A stretch of DNA of 64,000 bases from Clostridium jeddahitimonense (GCA_000753455.2 LM994670.1:2983653-3047652), one strand, 5' to 3'; positions 35,157 to 45,847 are shown, counted from the stretch's first letter. Made by a program: numbers and translations. Notes: generated by a model not told the origin, from the sequence alone.

Positions 35157-38100
35157 TACTATTAATTTCTTTATTCTTTGTATTTCATTTTGTTGATATT
35201 GACACACTTGCCATAATAGAGAAACCATTGCATAAACATCAATGCCATCTGTTCTGCTGGGTTGTAATATATCCAAAGCTTCATCAGTTAGATCATCAAG
35301 TATCAATCCAATATGATTATCTATCGATACAATATTATCATCTAATACATACCCTCTATCTCTTGCTTCTAAATTTAATTTCTCTATGTCTTTCCTTTCA
35401 TTAATTAAATTATAATGCTTTATCTTATTATTCATTAATATATCAATAACTTTATTATCTTCTAAGCTCTTTATATTTTCTTTAACCTTCTTTTGAGAGT
35501 TTACCACAAATACGCTGGCACATATTCTGCTATAAGCACTATCATTGTAATTTCTACATTGTATATCAGAATGTGTTCTTAACCACTTAAGATATCCAGC
35601 AGAACCACCGCCTATAGATATTCCTCCATGAGTATTCTTATCAGTCCATACTTTCATACTTCCTGCTCCATAGGCATATATTAACTCTCTCTTAACCTCA
35701 AATCTTGAAGTGTATGAAGTTGCCCCATTTGCCCAATACTCTATTACTGGGAATGCATAAGAGCTACTATCTGCCCCTATACCATACATAGCTTGGTGAT
35801 TATATCTAAATAACTTAAGAGCCTTCCAATTACTATTATTCTCTATTGTTACAATGTCATTAGACATAGATACATTTCCCGCTTTCACTGTGTTAGGAGT
35901 ATAAATACTTTTACTATTATATGCTCTAATCCAAGTGGTATCTGTCATATACCAACCGCCACCAAAATCTTGGAAGTATATTCCCCTTTGTCCATAAGCT
36001 CTAAACCACCCATTGGCATAAATATCCCTAGTATTAAGTCTATCATTTAATGTAGTAGTTCCTGTAACACTTAACTCTCTAGTTACATTTATACTACCTT
36101 TCGCATATAGATTACTTTCACAAGTAACTCTACCTATACTACCATTTTCACTTGCACTTAACACAAGTCCATTACTTCCAACAGCATCGAAATATATCTT
36201 TGCCCATTTAGGACTTCCTAGTAGATCATTTTTAAATAATATGTTGTCATTTCCAATTACAGTATAGATAGCATTTTTATTAAAGTTACTATCTGTGATA
36301 GCTATTTTACTTCCTACAATACTTAATCCATCTGTAGCCGATAACTTAGCTACATTACCAACATTAAGAAGTTTTCTAAGGTATAAGTTACCACTGGTAT
36401 CCCCCTCTAACATCATATTCCCACTAGCATCCCTTATTCTTATAGCTCCATTATTTACAGTGAATCCATTTTTATCTGTTATTGTTGATACAGTATTAAG
36501 TACAGCTCCATTAGCAAATAATGAACTAAGCTCTCCTGTTAAATCTCCTACATCACTAAGGTCATATACTGTTGCACTAGCTAAGTACCAAGTTATAGGT
36601 GCTGTTCCTCCATTCAGATAAAAGAATCCTGTACTTGAAAAACTTCCACTTGTTCCACACTGTACCTTATAAACATACTCCTTATAACTTCCAGTCCCTT
36701 TATTGTCAGTTATCCATCCTTGCTTATTTCCATCACCTAATGAGTTTGTTGCAAATGCTATTGGTAATCCCTTTGGTACTTTAGCTGTAAACTTATATAT
36801 AAATATAGCATTAGCTCTAGTTTGATTACCGAAATAAAATCCTCCATGACCAGGATTAGCTCCTGTTCCTGTAGTTTTTATTTCTAATATATGAGTTGAA
36901 GTTGTAGGACAATCAGAAGGTTTTGAAATTCTATTAATTGTTACTACCCCATTATTGCTGTTATTATATACTCTTACTCCATTTAATCCATATTTGAAAG
37001 TAGGATCTATATAAAGCATCTTCCCTGTACTTGTTATACTAGAAGTTGTAACTGTGTTTATAATAGCTTCTGCTGTTATTTTCTGCTCTGCTGATGTAAC
37101 TCTATTTTGCAAACTTGTTATATTTCCATTTATAGTAGCAACTGAACTTTCAACCTTTGAAACTTTTGAACTAATCCCATTTACTGTAGTTTCTATACTG
37201 GCCACTTTATTGTTAGTGTTTCTAATTTGAGTATTTAAAGATGATATATTATTTTTATTTGTTGTATTATCTGTCTTTAATGAGCTAATATCATTCTTTG
37301 ATGTATTTAAACTTGCATTTATATTAGTAACATTGGTCTCGGTGGAACTTACCTTTTGTGTTATTCCATCTAAATTAGTATTTAATTCTGCTACCTTATT
37401 TTTTGTAGTAGTAATCTCTGCTGTAACTGTATTTAATTTAGTATCTACAGTTGTTATATCCGATTCTATATCTTCAATAGGTACAGAATATCCTGTTTGC
37501 TTATCCCCTTCTTCTACTTGTATATCCCAAACATTAACTGTATATTGTGTAGTGGTAGCTCCTCTATTGGGCTGAATATATACATTTCTATTTCCGCTTT
37601 GATTAGTTGCAGTAAACTCAACTCTAATTTCGTGTATTTCTTCATCTTGTGGATACAACATACCTCCAGGATAATTGTTGGTATTATACGTTCCATCTAA
37701 GTAAACCTTAATATACCCGTGAGTATTATGTCCACCTATTCTAGTTATAGTCCCTGATACCTTTCTCATTTTAAAAGATAAAACATATTTCCTGTTTGAC
37801 TTGAACATATCGGCATTTAATTGCAATCCAGCACTGTTATTATTAGAACTCCAAGTATATTTATTTCTATCTATAATGGGAGTTGTACCGTGTCCTGTTA
37901 TATATCCTTTTTTAGCTAAGTTTCTACCACCAATTTGTAAGTTATCAAGATTGTTTGTTACTGCAGTTATATTATTATTTGCTGTATTCATTTGTCCTTT
38001 CAGAGTAATAATATTACTTTCTGATGATGCTACCTTTTGAGATATCCCATTTAAATTTTGTTCAAAAGTAACTTGTTTACTTTCTACTAGTTGGACCTTC

Positions 38101-38450
38101 CCACTAAGGCTTGAAATATTACTGTTTGCTGCAGTTATTTGACCTTGTAAGTTAGTAATATTAGTTGTATGACTTCCAACAGTTGAATTTAATCCATTTA
38201 CAGTTAGTTTTAAACTTGCATATGTATCCTTAAGCTTTTTAGTAGTTCCATCTTCAACTATACTTGTATCACTAATTAATGCTTCTATTTTCCCTTGTTG
38301 AGCTGTTATTTGAGTTGTATTAGTTTCAATTCTGTTTTCTACATCTTCTGGAGCTTCTGTAAAAGCTGTATCCTTACTACCTTCTTCTAATTTCAAACTA
38401 TGAAATGTAATATCAAAATTTGTCTCTCCATAAAAAACAAATTGAGAGTC
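35154..38450 (-). pseudogene. phage tail fibre/minor structural protein, 5' truncated
   Basis: About 1,095 residues of open frame, but the 5' end is lost. The first recognisable residues are DSQFVFYGETNFDITFHSLKLE, from the middle of such proteins. Long Asn/Thr-rich coiled-coil repeats follow (NITNLQGQITAANSNISSLSG and similar), two carbohydrate-binding-like beta regions (DNLQIGGRNLAKKGYI ...), then a C-terminal intramolecular chaperone of the peptidase S74 type (SQKKVKENIKSLEDNKVIDIL). Upstream of residue 6 the sequence is the antisense of a recombinase gene, so the gene was cut by a deletion or inversion. The last 3.3 kb remain free of stops, so the damage is recent. Confidence 0.85.
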
Positions 38451-39736
38451 AGCACCGAGGAACAAGCTCTACGCGGTGATTCTATAGAAGCGCAAAAACA
38501 AGCACTTAGTGACTATGCTGAAAAGAATCAATATAGAATAATTGATTACTATATTGATGATGGATTTACTGCTACATCTTTAAATAGACCCAATTTACAA
38601 AGATTACTTAATGATATAAAAGAAGGCAAAATAGATTTAGTTATATTTACAAAAATAGATAGATGGTCAAGAGGAGTTAGGAATTATTATAAAATTCAAG
38701 ATGTACTTGATACTCATAAAGTTCACTGGAAAACCATCTTTGAAAATTATGACACTTCCACTGCTGCTGGTCAACTGCATATAAATATAATGCTTTCTGT
38801 AGCTGAAAATGAAGCAGCAGTTACCAGTGAGCGAATTAAGGCTGTATTTAACAATAAAGTTAAAAATAAAGAAGTTATAACAGGTAAAGTTCCTAAAGGA
38901 TATAAGATAGAAAATAAAAAATTAGTTATTGATAAAGAAACAGTACACATAGTTGAAAATATTTTTTCACATTTTGAAACTCATCAATCTAAAAGAGCTA
39001 CTATGAATTTTTTAAGAGATGAAATTGGAGTTAATTTATCCTATAAAACTATCTCAAATATGTTAAGCAATTCTTTATACAATGGTGAATATAGAGGCAT
39101 TGTCTATTACTATCCTTCAATTATAGATAAAAAAAGATTCGATAAAGTACAACTACTTTTAAAAAGAAATATCTCTAGTAATACAGCTAATAGGGTCTAT
39201 TTATTTTCAAGTTTACTTGTATGTAGCTATTGTAATCATAATATTGGTGGATTTAATACAAAGCATAATGATAAATTTTTCTTTAATTATAGATGTAACT
39301 TTAATTACTATAGAAAATTATGCGATAATAATCGTTGTATAAGTGAAAAAAAACTTGAAAAAAGGTTATTGAACAATTTAAATTACAACTAAATGATTAT
39401 ATAGTAGATAATGACTTTAAAAAGAAAAATAAGCCTAAAAAAAGTAATAAGGTTGAAATAGAAAATAAAATAAAGAAACTTAATGACTTATATATAAATG
39501 ATTTTATAACATTAGAAGAATATAAAGAAAAATATAAATTTTATAAATCTAAAATAATTGAAGATGAAAGTTTAAAAGATGAATTTGATATAGAAGCTTA
39601 TAAGAAAATGCTTGATATTGATTTTGAAGAAAAGTATATGAAACTAGAGCGAGAAGATAAACGAGCTTTTTGAAGAAGTTTTATAGAAGAAATTAAAATA
39701 GACCATGAAGGCAATGTAAAATTAAAATTCCACTAA
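38445..39736 (+). pseudogene. large serine recombinase (phage integrase), 5' truncated and frameshifted
   Basis: Reads from RVSTEEQALRGDSIEAQKQA, with the catalytic Ser present but the first strand and start missing, through the resolvase domain (GKIDLVIFTKIDRWSRGVRNYY), the recombinase domain and a zinc-ribbon region (LLVCSYCNHNIGGF ... CNFNYYRKLCDNNRC). At 39358-39363 a run of six A should be seven; after restoring the frame the coiled-coil C-terminus continues (VIEQFKLQLNDYIVDND ...) to a TGA at 39671 where Trp is expected (RAF*RSFIEEI) and ends at 39736. Three independent lesions mean it is inactive. It is the integrase of the adjoining prophage remnant. Confidence 0.88.
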
Positions 39737-39752
39737 TCATGGCCTTGTATTC

Positions 39753-40157
39753 TTATATCTCTTTGTTCTTTATCCTTCTCGCTAAATCCTTAACCTTTCT
39801 TTCTATTTCTAAAGCACAACTTATTATTTTTTCTTCGTTACCTGTTGGGTCTTCTAACCCCCAATCTTCAGTATGCTTTGCTGCTAGGTATGGACAAACT
39901 ACGTTACACCCCATTTTTATAGCTATATCAACTTCTGGAATATCACTTAATAATTTTGATTTTTGAGTTTGGTTCATATTAACATTATATAAATCTTGTA
40001 TTATTCTCACAGCATCTTGATTTATTTGAGGCTTTGTTTCAGTTCCTGCAGAGTAACTTTCAAAAACTTCATTTCCAAATAGCTTACCTAAAGCCTCTGC
40101 CATCTGCGATCTACAAGAATTATGTACACATATAAATGCTACCTTTGGTTTATTCAT
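39753..40157 (-). CDS. arsC: arsenate reductase, thioredoxin-coupled (low-MW phosphatase type)
   Basis: A 134-residue enzyme of the Staphylococcus/Bacillus ArsC type, which reduces arsenate to arsenite with electrons from thioredoxin. The phosphatase loop CVHNSCRS gives the first Cys and Arg; GCNVVCP supplies the two other redox Cys; the general acid lies in WGLEDPTG. Full length for the family. It is the last gene of the ars cluster, separated from arsA by 79 bp with a strong inverted repeat. Confidence 0.93.
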   Translation of the reverse strand: MNKPKVAFICVHNSCRSQMAEALGKLFGNEVFESYSAGTETKPQINQDAVRIIQDLYNVNMNQTQKSKLLSDIPEVDIAIKMGCNVVCPYLAAKHTEDWGLEDPTGNEEKIISCALEIERKVKDLARRIKNKEI

Positions 40158-40179
40158 ATCTTATCTCCCCTAAACTATA

Positions 40180-40232
40180 TTAGACTGTCTTAAAGTTAAT
40201 TTTATCATACAAAAAGCTTTAAGACAGTCTAA
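40180..40232. terminator. 16-bp perfect inverted repeat between arsA and arsC
   Basis: TTAGACTGTCTTAAAG and CTTTAAGACAGTCTAA are separated by 21 nt. It may attenuate arsC relative to arsA or mark a deletion scar. Confidence 0.6.
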
Positions 40233-40236
40233 AAAT

Positions 40237-41979
40237 TTATAATAAATCTATTAATTTATTTCCCTTTAGCTCTTCTAGCTTCCACTCTACTACTGCAAAA
40301 CACCCCTTAGAAATCTCATTGACTTTATTTATCCATTCGATTTCATGACTTGCCTTAGCTTTTAAAATTATATTAGTTGTATTTGCCGCATAAAGACTAG
40401 AATTTATAACCCACCACTTTGAGTTAATCTTTGCTCTATCTAAATCTTCCTTAAGCCTCATAGACTCATAAACTGGAGTAGTTTCAGGTAAAGTTACTAT
40501 TATTACTTCTGTTTTATCTTTATCTCTTAACTTAGGCAATAACTCTCTCACTGAATCAGGTATATCTCCATTTGAACGAGCAATTTCTTTGTTATAGCTT
40601 TGAGTGGAATCTAATAGCAAAAGTGTATGGCCTGTTGGAGCTGTATCTATTACCACAACTTCATCTTCACATTTCTTTACTATTTCTGCAAAAGCTCTAA
40701 ATACTGCAATCTCTTGAGTACAAGGTGATCTTAAATCCTCTTCTATATATTCAATATCCTCTTCACTCATATTTTCCCTTGCTTTACTTAAAACTTCTTC
40801 TTGGTATTTTTTCAATTCTTCTTTTTCATCAATGTGGCTTAAAGTTATTCCACAGCTCTGATCTAAAACAAGTTTTAAATGGGCCGCTGGATCAGTAGTA
40901 GTTAGATGAACCTTCTTACCTTTTTTAGATAAACCTAAAGCTATTGTAGCTGCAATTGTTGTCTTTCCAACTCCACCTTTACCCATTGTAAATATTACTT
41001 TTTTATTTTCTTTATATAAATCTTCAATTACATCATTTAATTTCCCTAAACTTTTAACCTTTAGAATATCAGAACTAATATTAACAATATCACTATTAAA
41101 AAATAATCTTAAATTCTTTATACCAGTGACATTATAAGGTCTTAAGCTAATTGTGAATATATCTAAGTCATTTAATCCTTTAGGAATATTTTTTAAAGCT
41201 CCTTCTTGTTTAATAAATATACCTTCTGATAATTTATCGTCCTCTCCTTTTAACACACCATTTATTATTAATAATTGATTTTTTATTTGTAAATCCTTTA
41301 ATTCATTTGATGCTCTTTCAGCTTCTACTAATGGTGATTTATCAGGACGTGCTACTAATATTAATGTTGTTTTTTCGTTATCAGCTAAAGTCCGAACAGC
41401 TTTTTTATACATTTCCTTTTTATCTTCTAAGCCAGCTAACTGGCCCAAACATGATGCACCATGAGTATTGTCCTTTATAAAATTACTCCATGCTGAAGGT
41501 AATTGTAACATTCTTATAGTATGGCCTGTTGGTGCTGTATCAAAAATAATATTATCAAATTTATCACTCACGGTTTTATCTGTGATAAAATTAGTAAACT
41601 CATTAAATGCAGCAATCTCAACGGTACATGAACCAGAAAGTTGTTCCTCCATATTGTCTATAATAGCTTGTGGTAACTTGCCTCTATAAGGAGCTATTAC
41701 ATTTTCTCTATATTCTTCTGCTGCTTTTAATGGATCAAAGTTCGCTACTACCAAATTAGGGATATCTTTTATCCTAACACCTTTATTATCTAATTCAGTA
41801 TCAAATACATCTTGAAGATTTGATGCCGGATCTGTGCTTACTAACATAACACTCTTTCCTTTATCAGCAAGATATACTGCTGTAGCACAAGCCACTGATG
41901 TTTTTCCCACTCCTCCTTTTCCTGTAAAAAATAAATACTTAGTAAAGTTAAAATTATTTATATCAAATTCTTTAAACAT
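40237..41979 (-). CDS. arsA: arsenite-transporting ATPase ArsA
   Basis: A 580-residue duplicated ATPase. Each half has a deviant Walker A with signature lysine (FFTGKGGVGKTSVACA near residue 17, FTMGKGGVGKTTIAATI near 325), a switch I Asp (VSTDPASN, TTTDPAAH) and the DTAPTGHT motif. Metal-binding Cys occur in SGSCTVEIA and RSPCTQEIA. ArsA powers an ArsB or Acr3 arsenite pump and receives arsenite from ArsD. It is 17 bp after arsD. No pump gene is adjacent. Confidence 0.95.
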   Translation of the reverse strand: MFKEFDINNFNFTKYLFFTGKGGVGKTSVACATAVYLADKGKSVMLVSTDPASNLQDVFDTELDNKGVRIKDIPNLVVANFDPLKAAEEYRENVIAPYRGKLPQAIIDNMEEQLSGSCTVEIAAFNEFTNFITDKTVSDKFDNIIFDTAPTGHTIRMLQLPSAWSNFIKDNTHGASCLGQLAGLEDKKEMYKKAVRTLADNEKTTLILVARPDKSPLVEAERASNELKDLQIKNQLLIINGVLKGEDDKLSEGIFIKQEGALKNIPKGLNDLDIFTISLRPYNVTGIKNLRLFFNSDIVNISSDILKVKSLGKLNDVIEDLYKENKKVIFTMGKGGVGKTTIAATIALGLSKKGKKVHLTTTDPAAHLKLVLDQSCGITLSHIDEKEELKKYQEEVLSKARENMSEEDIEYIEEDLRSPCTQEIAVFRAFAEIVKKCEDEVVVIDTAPTGHTLLLLDSTQSYNKEIARSNGDIPDSVRELLPKLRDKDKTEVIIVTLPETTPVYESMRLKEDLDRAKINSKWWVINSSLYAANTTNIILKAKASHEIEWINKVNEISKGCFAVVEWKLEELKGNKLIDLL

Positions 41980-41996
41980 TTATTATCTCCTAACCC

Positions 41997-42374
41997 TTAT
42001 TTAATTCTTTTAGCTTTACTTGAAGATACTTTATGGTTAACAGTTTTTTCTATACCTTTGAAAAAGTCACTTGGCAAATTAAAAAAGCTAGCTATCTCTT
42101 TATTAGACAAATAAGAACCCATCTTAACTATCTTATTATCTATAACAGTTATAGGTAATACTTCTATCCCTCTTGTATTAACTATCTGATTTATTGTTTG
42201 ATTAAATAAAAATGCTTGTGGCGCACTATTAGGGTTATACCTTTCTACCATAATTCCATTTTCTTTTAATTTATTTATAACTGTAGCTATCCTTAAAAGC
42301 TCTGGATCTATACTTACTCCACAAAGTCCTGTTGAGCAACACATAGCTGGATCATAAATAACCATTTTACTCAT
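41997..42374 (-). CDS. arsD: arsenite metallochaperone ArsD
   Basis: A 125-residue thioredoxin-fold protein. CC at residues 13-14 and the Cys in STGLCG form the arsenite site that hands As(III) to ArsA. ArsD/ArsA adjacency is the usual order. The basic C-terminal tail (SSSKAKRIK) replaces the vicinal Cys pairs found in some homologues. GGAGAGG precedes the start. Confidence 0.93.
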   Translation of the reverse strand: MSKMVIYDPAMCCSTGLCGVSIDPELLRIATVINKLKENGIMVERYNPNSAPQAFLFNQTINQIVNTRGIEVLPITVIDNKIVKMGSYLSNKEIASFFNLPSDFFKGIEKTVNHKVSSSKAKRIK

Positions 42375-42404
42375 AAAATCCCCTCTCCTTTTAATACCTT
42401 TTTA

Positions 42405-42773
42405 TTATTTTTCAACATACAATAAATTTTCCTTTTCACATAAACAACTCTTCTCTTTACATGAACATTCTTCTCTTTTGCAGATGCAATCTTCAGTTTC
42501 CGTAACTATATTCATCAAAAACAATATAAGCCTATTTGTATTAGTTATATTTAACCTATAGTGGTTCCACGTTCCCTCTTTTCTACTCTCCACTAATCCA
42601 CACTCACTTAAAACTTTCATATGGTGGGATAATGTTGGCTGAGTAAAATCAAAATACTCTAAAATCTCGCAAGCACATCTTTCACCACAAGATAAAATAT
42701 CAATTATTTTAAGTCTGCTAGGATCACTTAAAGCCTTTAATATCTTACAGTTTTCTTCATAACATCTTTCCAT
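42405..42773 (-). CDS. arsR: ArsR-family arsenite-responsive repressor
   Basis: A 122-residue winged-helix repressor. ILSCGERCACEILEYF is the metal site on helix alpha-3 (C-x2-to-5-C-A-C), followed by the recognition helix FTQPTLSHHMKVL and the wing GTWNHYRLN. The last 30 residues are unusually Cys-rich (DCICKREECSCKEKSCLCEK, eight Cys), not a standard part of ArsR. First gene of the ars operon; a dyad lies just upstream. Confidence 0.93.
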   Translation of the reverse strand: MERCYEENCKILKALSDPSRLKIIDILSCGERCACEILEYFDFTQPTLSHHMKVLSECGLVESRKEGTWNHYRLNITNTNRLILFLMNIVTETEDCICKREECSCKEKSCLCEKENLLYVEK

Positions 42774-42786
42774 ATAATCCTCCTTA

Positions 42787-42804
42787 TATAGATATTAATC
42801 TATA
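42787..42804. promoter_or_regulatory. candidate ArsR operator
   Basis: TATAGAT-ATTA-ATCTATA is a perfect 7-bp inverted repeat 14 bp upstream of the arsR start. Confidence 0.5.
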
Positions 42805-42901
42805 CAATATATAAAGGGTTTGAAGAATATATTCTTTTAAGCCATATGAAAACTTTATTATATAGATATATATTTATATATTACTCACTGCTTTAATTTT
42901 G

Positions 42902-42952
42902 TTTCCTACATTTTTTATATATTAATACTTCTTCATAATTTCCACACATTTT
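42902..42952. promoter_or_regulatory. two direct TTTCCTACA-type motifs upstream of the secreted peptide
   Basis: TTTCCTACATTTT at 42902 and TTTCCACACATTTT at 42939 (37 bp apart) resemble the dyad at 45885-45922. Candidate binding sites for the response regulator at 45977. Confidence 0.45.
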
Positions 42953-43001
42953 AGATTTAGAATAATATCTATAATCAAAAAATTTATGAGGTGATTAAAT
43001 T

Positions 43002-43292
43002 ATGAAAATTTCTAAAAAAGTAATAGGTTTAACTCTTGGGGCAACATTAATGTTTGGTGCTGGTACAATGGTTGCTAACGCTAAAGTTAATAATATGTCT
43101 TATAATAGAGCTGCTCTAGGATATACTCAATTAAGCAGTCAAAACGATAATTATAACGATAATTCTAACTACAATTATGATGATGAAGAGTTCTTTAGAG
43201 ATATGTATAACCATTGTCATGGAAATAGAAGTGAAAATACAGGCTATAGAAATGGAATGATGAATAATTCTTATAATATGATGAATTATTAA
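43002..43292 (+). CDS. small secreted Asn/Tyr/Met-rich peptide
   Basis: A 96-residue protein with a clear signal peptide (MKISKKVIGLTLGATLMFGA ... VANA, cut near residue 27). The mature part is Asn/Asp/Tyr-rich and ends in DMYNHCHGNR ... NGMMNNSYNMMNY, with His, Cys and paired Met that could bind Cu(I) or Ag(I). GAGGTGAT precedes the ATG. It has no family I recognise. It faces the metal genes across a long hairpin and shares a promoter motif with them. Confidence 0.75.
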   Translation: MKISKKVIGLTLGATLMFGAGTMVANAKVNNMSYNRAALGYTQLSSQNDNYNDNSNYNYDDEEFFRDMYNHCHGNRSENTGYRNGMMNNSYNMMNY

Positions 43293-43300
43293 AATAAATT

Positions 43301-43351
43301 AGGCTATATCAAAACCAAGTATATAAAATATACTTGGTTTTAATATAGCCT
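43301..43351. terminator. long hairpin between convergent genes
   Basis: A 24-bp stem with one mismatch and a 3-nt loop (starts AGGCTATAT, ends ATATAGCCT). Serves as a bidirectional terminator, or is a small palindromic element. Confidence 0.7.
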
Positions 43352-43372
43352 TAAAATATTGTTTAATTAATT

Positions 43373-44056
43373 TTAGTGACAATTTGTTGAGCTTCTTATT
43401 AATGTATTTACATCTGATGATGTTTCAATATAAGTAACTAGATCTTCTTCTGAAACATATGCCGAAATAAACTCTTCATTATACTTCCATATATAAATTC
43501 TATCATTAGTAGGTATAAAATACTTCATAACTATAGTTCCTTCTCCAAGGATTTCCTTTAAAGTACTATAGCTTTTAATATCAGAAATGTCATTTATATA
43601 ATTAGTATCTAAAGACTTTGAACTAATATCAACGATTTCTGAAGTTAAAACTATTCTGCTTTCTATATTGACTAACTTGTCCATAAAAAATGTTGTATCT
43701 AGAAAATACTCAATACCATCCTCTTCGTATATCCAATACATAACCTTTAATGTATCGTCACCTTCTTCTGGATAAACTACTTCACCTTTACTTCCAATTA
43801 AATCTATTACCTCATCAAAGGAAAGAAAATTAGCTTTACTATCTTTTTCAAACTTCAAATTTTTAAGATTTTCTATTTTGGACAGGTCCTCTATAACTGG
43901 TGTTTTTTGAGTATTTGATACAGAAGATATTTCTTCTTCTGTACCACTTTCTTTACCTATTGTGTCATCCTTTGTGCTACATCCTGCAAAAATAAAAATT
44001 GTAGAAGCTACTAAAGATATTCCTATTAGTTTTTTATATTTTTTTCTTATAATCAT
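43373..44056 (-). CDS. lipoprotein with BLIP/SmpA-like repeats
   Basis: A 227-residue lipoprotein: basic start, hydrophobic stretch, lipobox FAGC (Cys26). After an acidic linker come two repeats with the BLIP/SmpA flavour (FLSFDEVIDLIGSKGEVVYP ... YWIYEEDGIEYFLDTTFF; YSTLKEILGEGTIVMKYF ... YIWKYNEEFISAYV). It ends in TNCH, a possible metal ligand pair. 18 bp downstream of the HMA-SafE fusion, so it is in the same operon and probably helps metal or thiol handling at the outer membrane face. Confidence 0.75.
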   Translation of the reverse strand: MIIRKKYKKLIGISLVASTIFIFAGCSTKDDTIGKESGTEEEISSVSNTQKTPVIEDLSKIENLKNLKFEKDSKANFLSFDEVIDLIGSKGEVVYPEEGDDTLKVMYWIYEEDGIEYFLDTTFFMDKLVNIESRIVLTSEIVDISSKSLDTNYINDISDIKSYSTLKEILGEGTIVMKYFIPTNDRIYIWKYNEEFISAYVSEEDLVTYIETSSDVNTLIRSSTNCH

Positions 44057-44074
44057 TTATTTTCTCCTTTTAAC

Positions 44075-45847
44075 TTAAAAATACTTTTTTCTTAAAACTT
44101 CTTTATCAATACTTTTGAAGTCTGATTCTGATAGAACTTCAATAATCGTAAATATCCTATTTCCTCTTATTAATCCATATTCTCCGGATTCTAATCCTTC
44201 TAATGTTAATGTTCCCTTTCCGTCCTCAATGCTAATTTTTGAAATAACTTTACTAAGTGTACTATCTAATAAATAATACATTCCATCAATCTCTGATAAG
44301 TTTCCTACATCAAAATTAATTGTTAATGGAACATCCTCCTGTGCAACTATAACAAGTGGTTCAAAATCTGTTTTGTCAGCTGTTACATTTATCACTTGCT
44401 CATTATCCAAAATTTCCATTTCTTTTATTAATTTAGAAGTGGGAACTTTAGATAAAGGCATCCCATAAAATTCAACCTCCTCAGTTCCAGCTACTGAATC
44501 ACTAGGAGATTCATCTTCCTGTGTAATTGAATTTATATCATCAACAACTTTTATCTTCCCACGCTTCATTCCCATCCAACAACTAAAGTTAATATCTCCT
44601 TCAGTAGGTGTAAATTCTATTACATTTTCACCTCTAGATAATTTTTTTCTAATATCTAAGCTTGGAAAAATCACTTCATTATTACAAGAGGTTAAAGTAT
44701 CTCCATCTATTATTAATTTAGTTTTTATTCCTTTTTGAACATATATAGTTTTAGGAGAATATCCAGATGCTATTGCAGATATTCTTATTGTTTGCTCGTC
44801 TCCATTAATTACTGCCACATTTTCAACGCTAGTACTTATCGTTGTTTCTTTATTATCAGAAGCCAATGTAAAATCTACACCTAAAATTGCTAATCCTCTA
44901 TTTGTCATGGATATACCTAATACTAAAACAATAGCACCACTTATCTTTAATAAATTCTTAGTCCCCCTTTTAGTTAATAAGCTTGATATAACTCCAAATA
45001 GTAACATCAGTGGGATTGTCCCTAAAGCAAAGAAGAACATAGATAAAGCTCCTGAAACTATGCTTCCAGTAGATAATGCATATAGTTGCATAGCCTGAAG
45101 TGGTCCGCAAGGCATAAATCCATTTAATAAACCAACAATAAAAGGTGTATTCTTTTTACTTGACACCTTACAGCTTGACCACGGTAACTTTATGTTAAAT
45201 CGTCTAAGGGCTTTAAAGCCATAAATGTTTAATCCCATTATCACCATAAATATACCTGCTATTATAGATATAAAACCTTGTGATAATGAAGATAATGAAA
45301 ATACACTACCTAATCCTCCGACTATTCCACCAAGTATTGTATAAGAAATAACTCTTCCTGAATTATAAAGTAATGAAGGCTTTAACCTTTCAAATTTTGA
45401 ACTCTCTTTTATAGTTATACTTTGAGAAATCATAATTCCACCACACATACCTATACAGTGAAGCGAAGAAAAAATTCCTATTGTAAATAATACTCCATAG
45501 CTTACTTTCGATGAAAGTGATTCTGAAATATTAAATGAACCTGAGTTATTTCCTAATATAACTATAAAAATTGCTATTGCTACCATAATTAACATCGGAA
45601 ATGCCTCTGACGATTTTTTATTATTATCCCCAACTGTATATCCTGCCTTCTTAATAGCATCAGTTATTTTATAAGTACTACAATTAAAATCATCAAATTT
45701 TATGTATACTTTACTAGTTTTATAGTCCGCCTTTACTGATTTAACTCCATTTAACTTTTTAATTTCTTTTTCTATTCTGTTTTCACAAGATGTGCACACC
45801 ATATCATTTATAGTTAATGATATATTTTTAATTGACAAATCTATCAC
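44075..45847 (-). CDS. HMA-SafE-cupredoxin fusion, metal-handling membrane protein
   Basis: A 590-residue fusion. Residues 8-72 are a heavy-metal-associated domain with MVCTSC. About 85-320 form a TauE/SafE-type (UreH/DsbD-like) membrane unit with the duplicated motif SLHCIGMCGG and NGFMPCGPLQAM. About 340-425 form a cupredoxin domain with ligand-like TSCNNEVIFP and FSCWMGM. Residues 475-575 look like a second, degenerate cupredoxin lacking Cys. Such proteins are linked to copper export or metal delivery to extracytoplasmic sites. It diverges from the two-component system and leads the minus-strand pair with the lipoprotein. Confidence 0.85.
   Translation of the reverse strand: MIDLSIKNISLTINDMVCTSCENRIEKEIKKLNGVKSVKADYKTSKVYIKFDDFNCSTYKITDAIKKAGYTVGDNNKKSSEAFPMLIMVAIAIFIVILGNNSGSFNISESLSSKVSYGVLFTIGIFSSLHCIGMCGGIMISQSITIKESSKFERLKPSLLYNSGRVISYTILGGIVGGLGSVFSLSSLSQGFISIIAGIFMVIMGLNIYGFKALRRFNIKLPWSSCKVSSKKNTPFIVGLLNGFMPCGPLQAMQLYALSTGSIVSGALSMFFFALGTIPLMLLFGVISSLLTKRGTKNLLKISGAIVLVLGISMTNRGLAILGVDFTLASDNKETTISTSVENVAVINGDEQTIRISAIASGYSPKTIYVQKGIKTKLIIDGDTLTSCNNEVIFPSLDIRKKLSRGENVIEFTPTEGDINFSCWMGMKRGKIKVVDDINSITQEDESPSDSVAGTEEVEFYGMPLSKVPTSKLIKEMEILDNEQVINVTADKTDFEPLVIVAQEDVPLTINFDVGNLSEIDGMYYLLDSTLSKVISKISIEDGKGTLTLEGLESGEYGLIRGNRIFTIIEVLSESDFKSIDKEVLRKKYF

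Noticed and set aside
43301..43351. Miniature transposable element
   Set aside because: The palindrome is only 51 bp, lies exactly between convergent genes and has no target duplication or second copy, so a terminator is the simpler reading.
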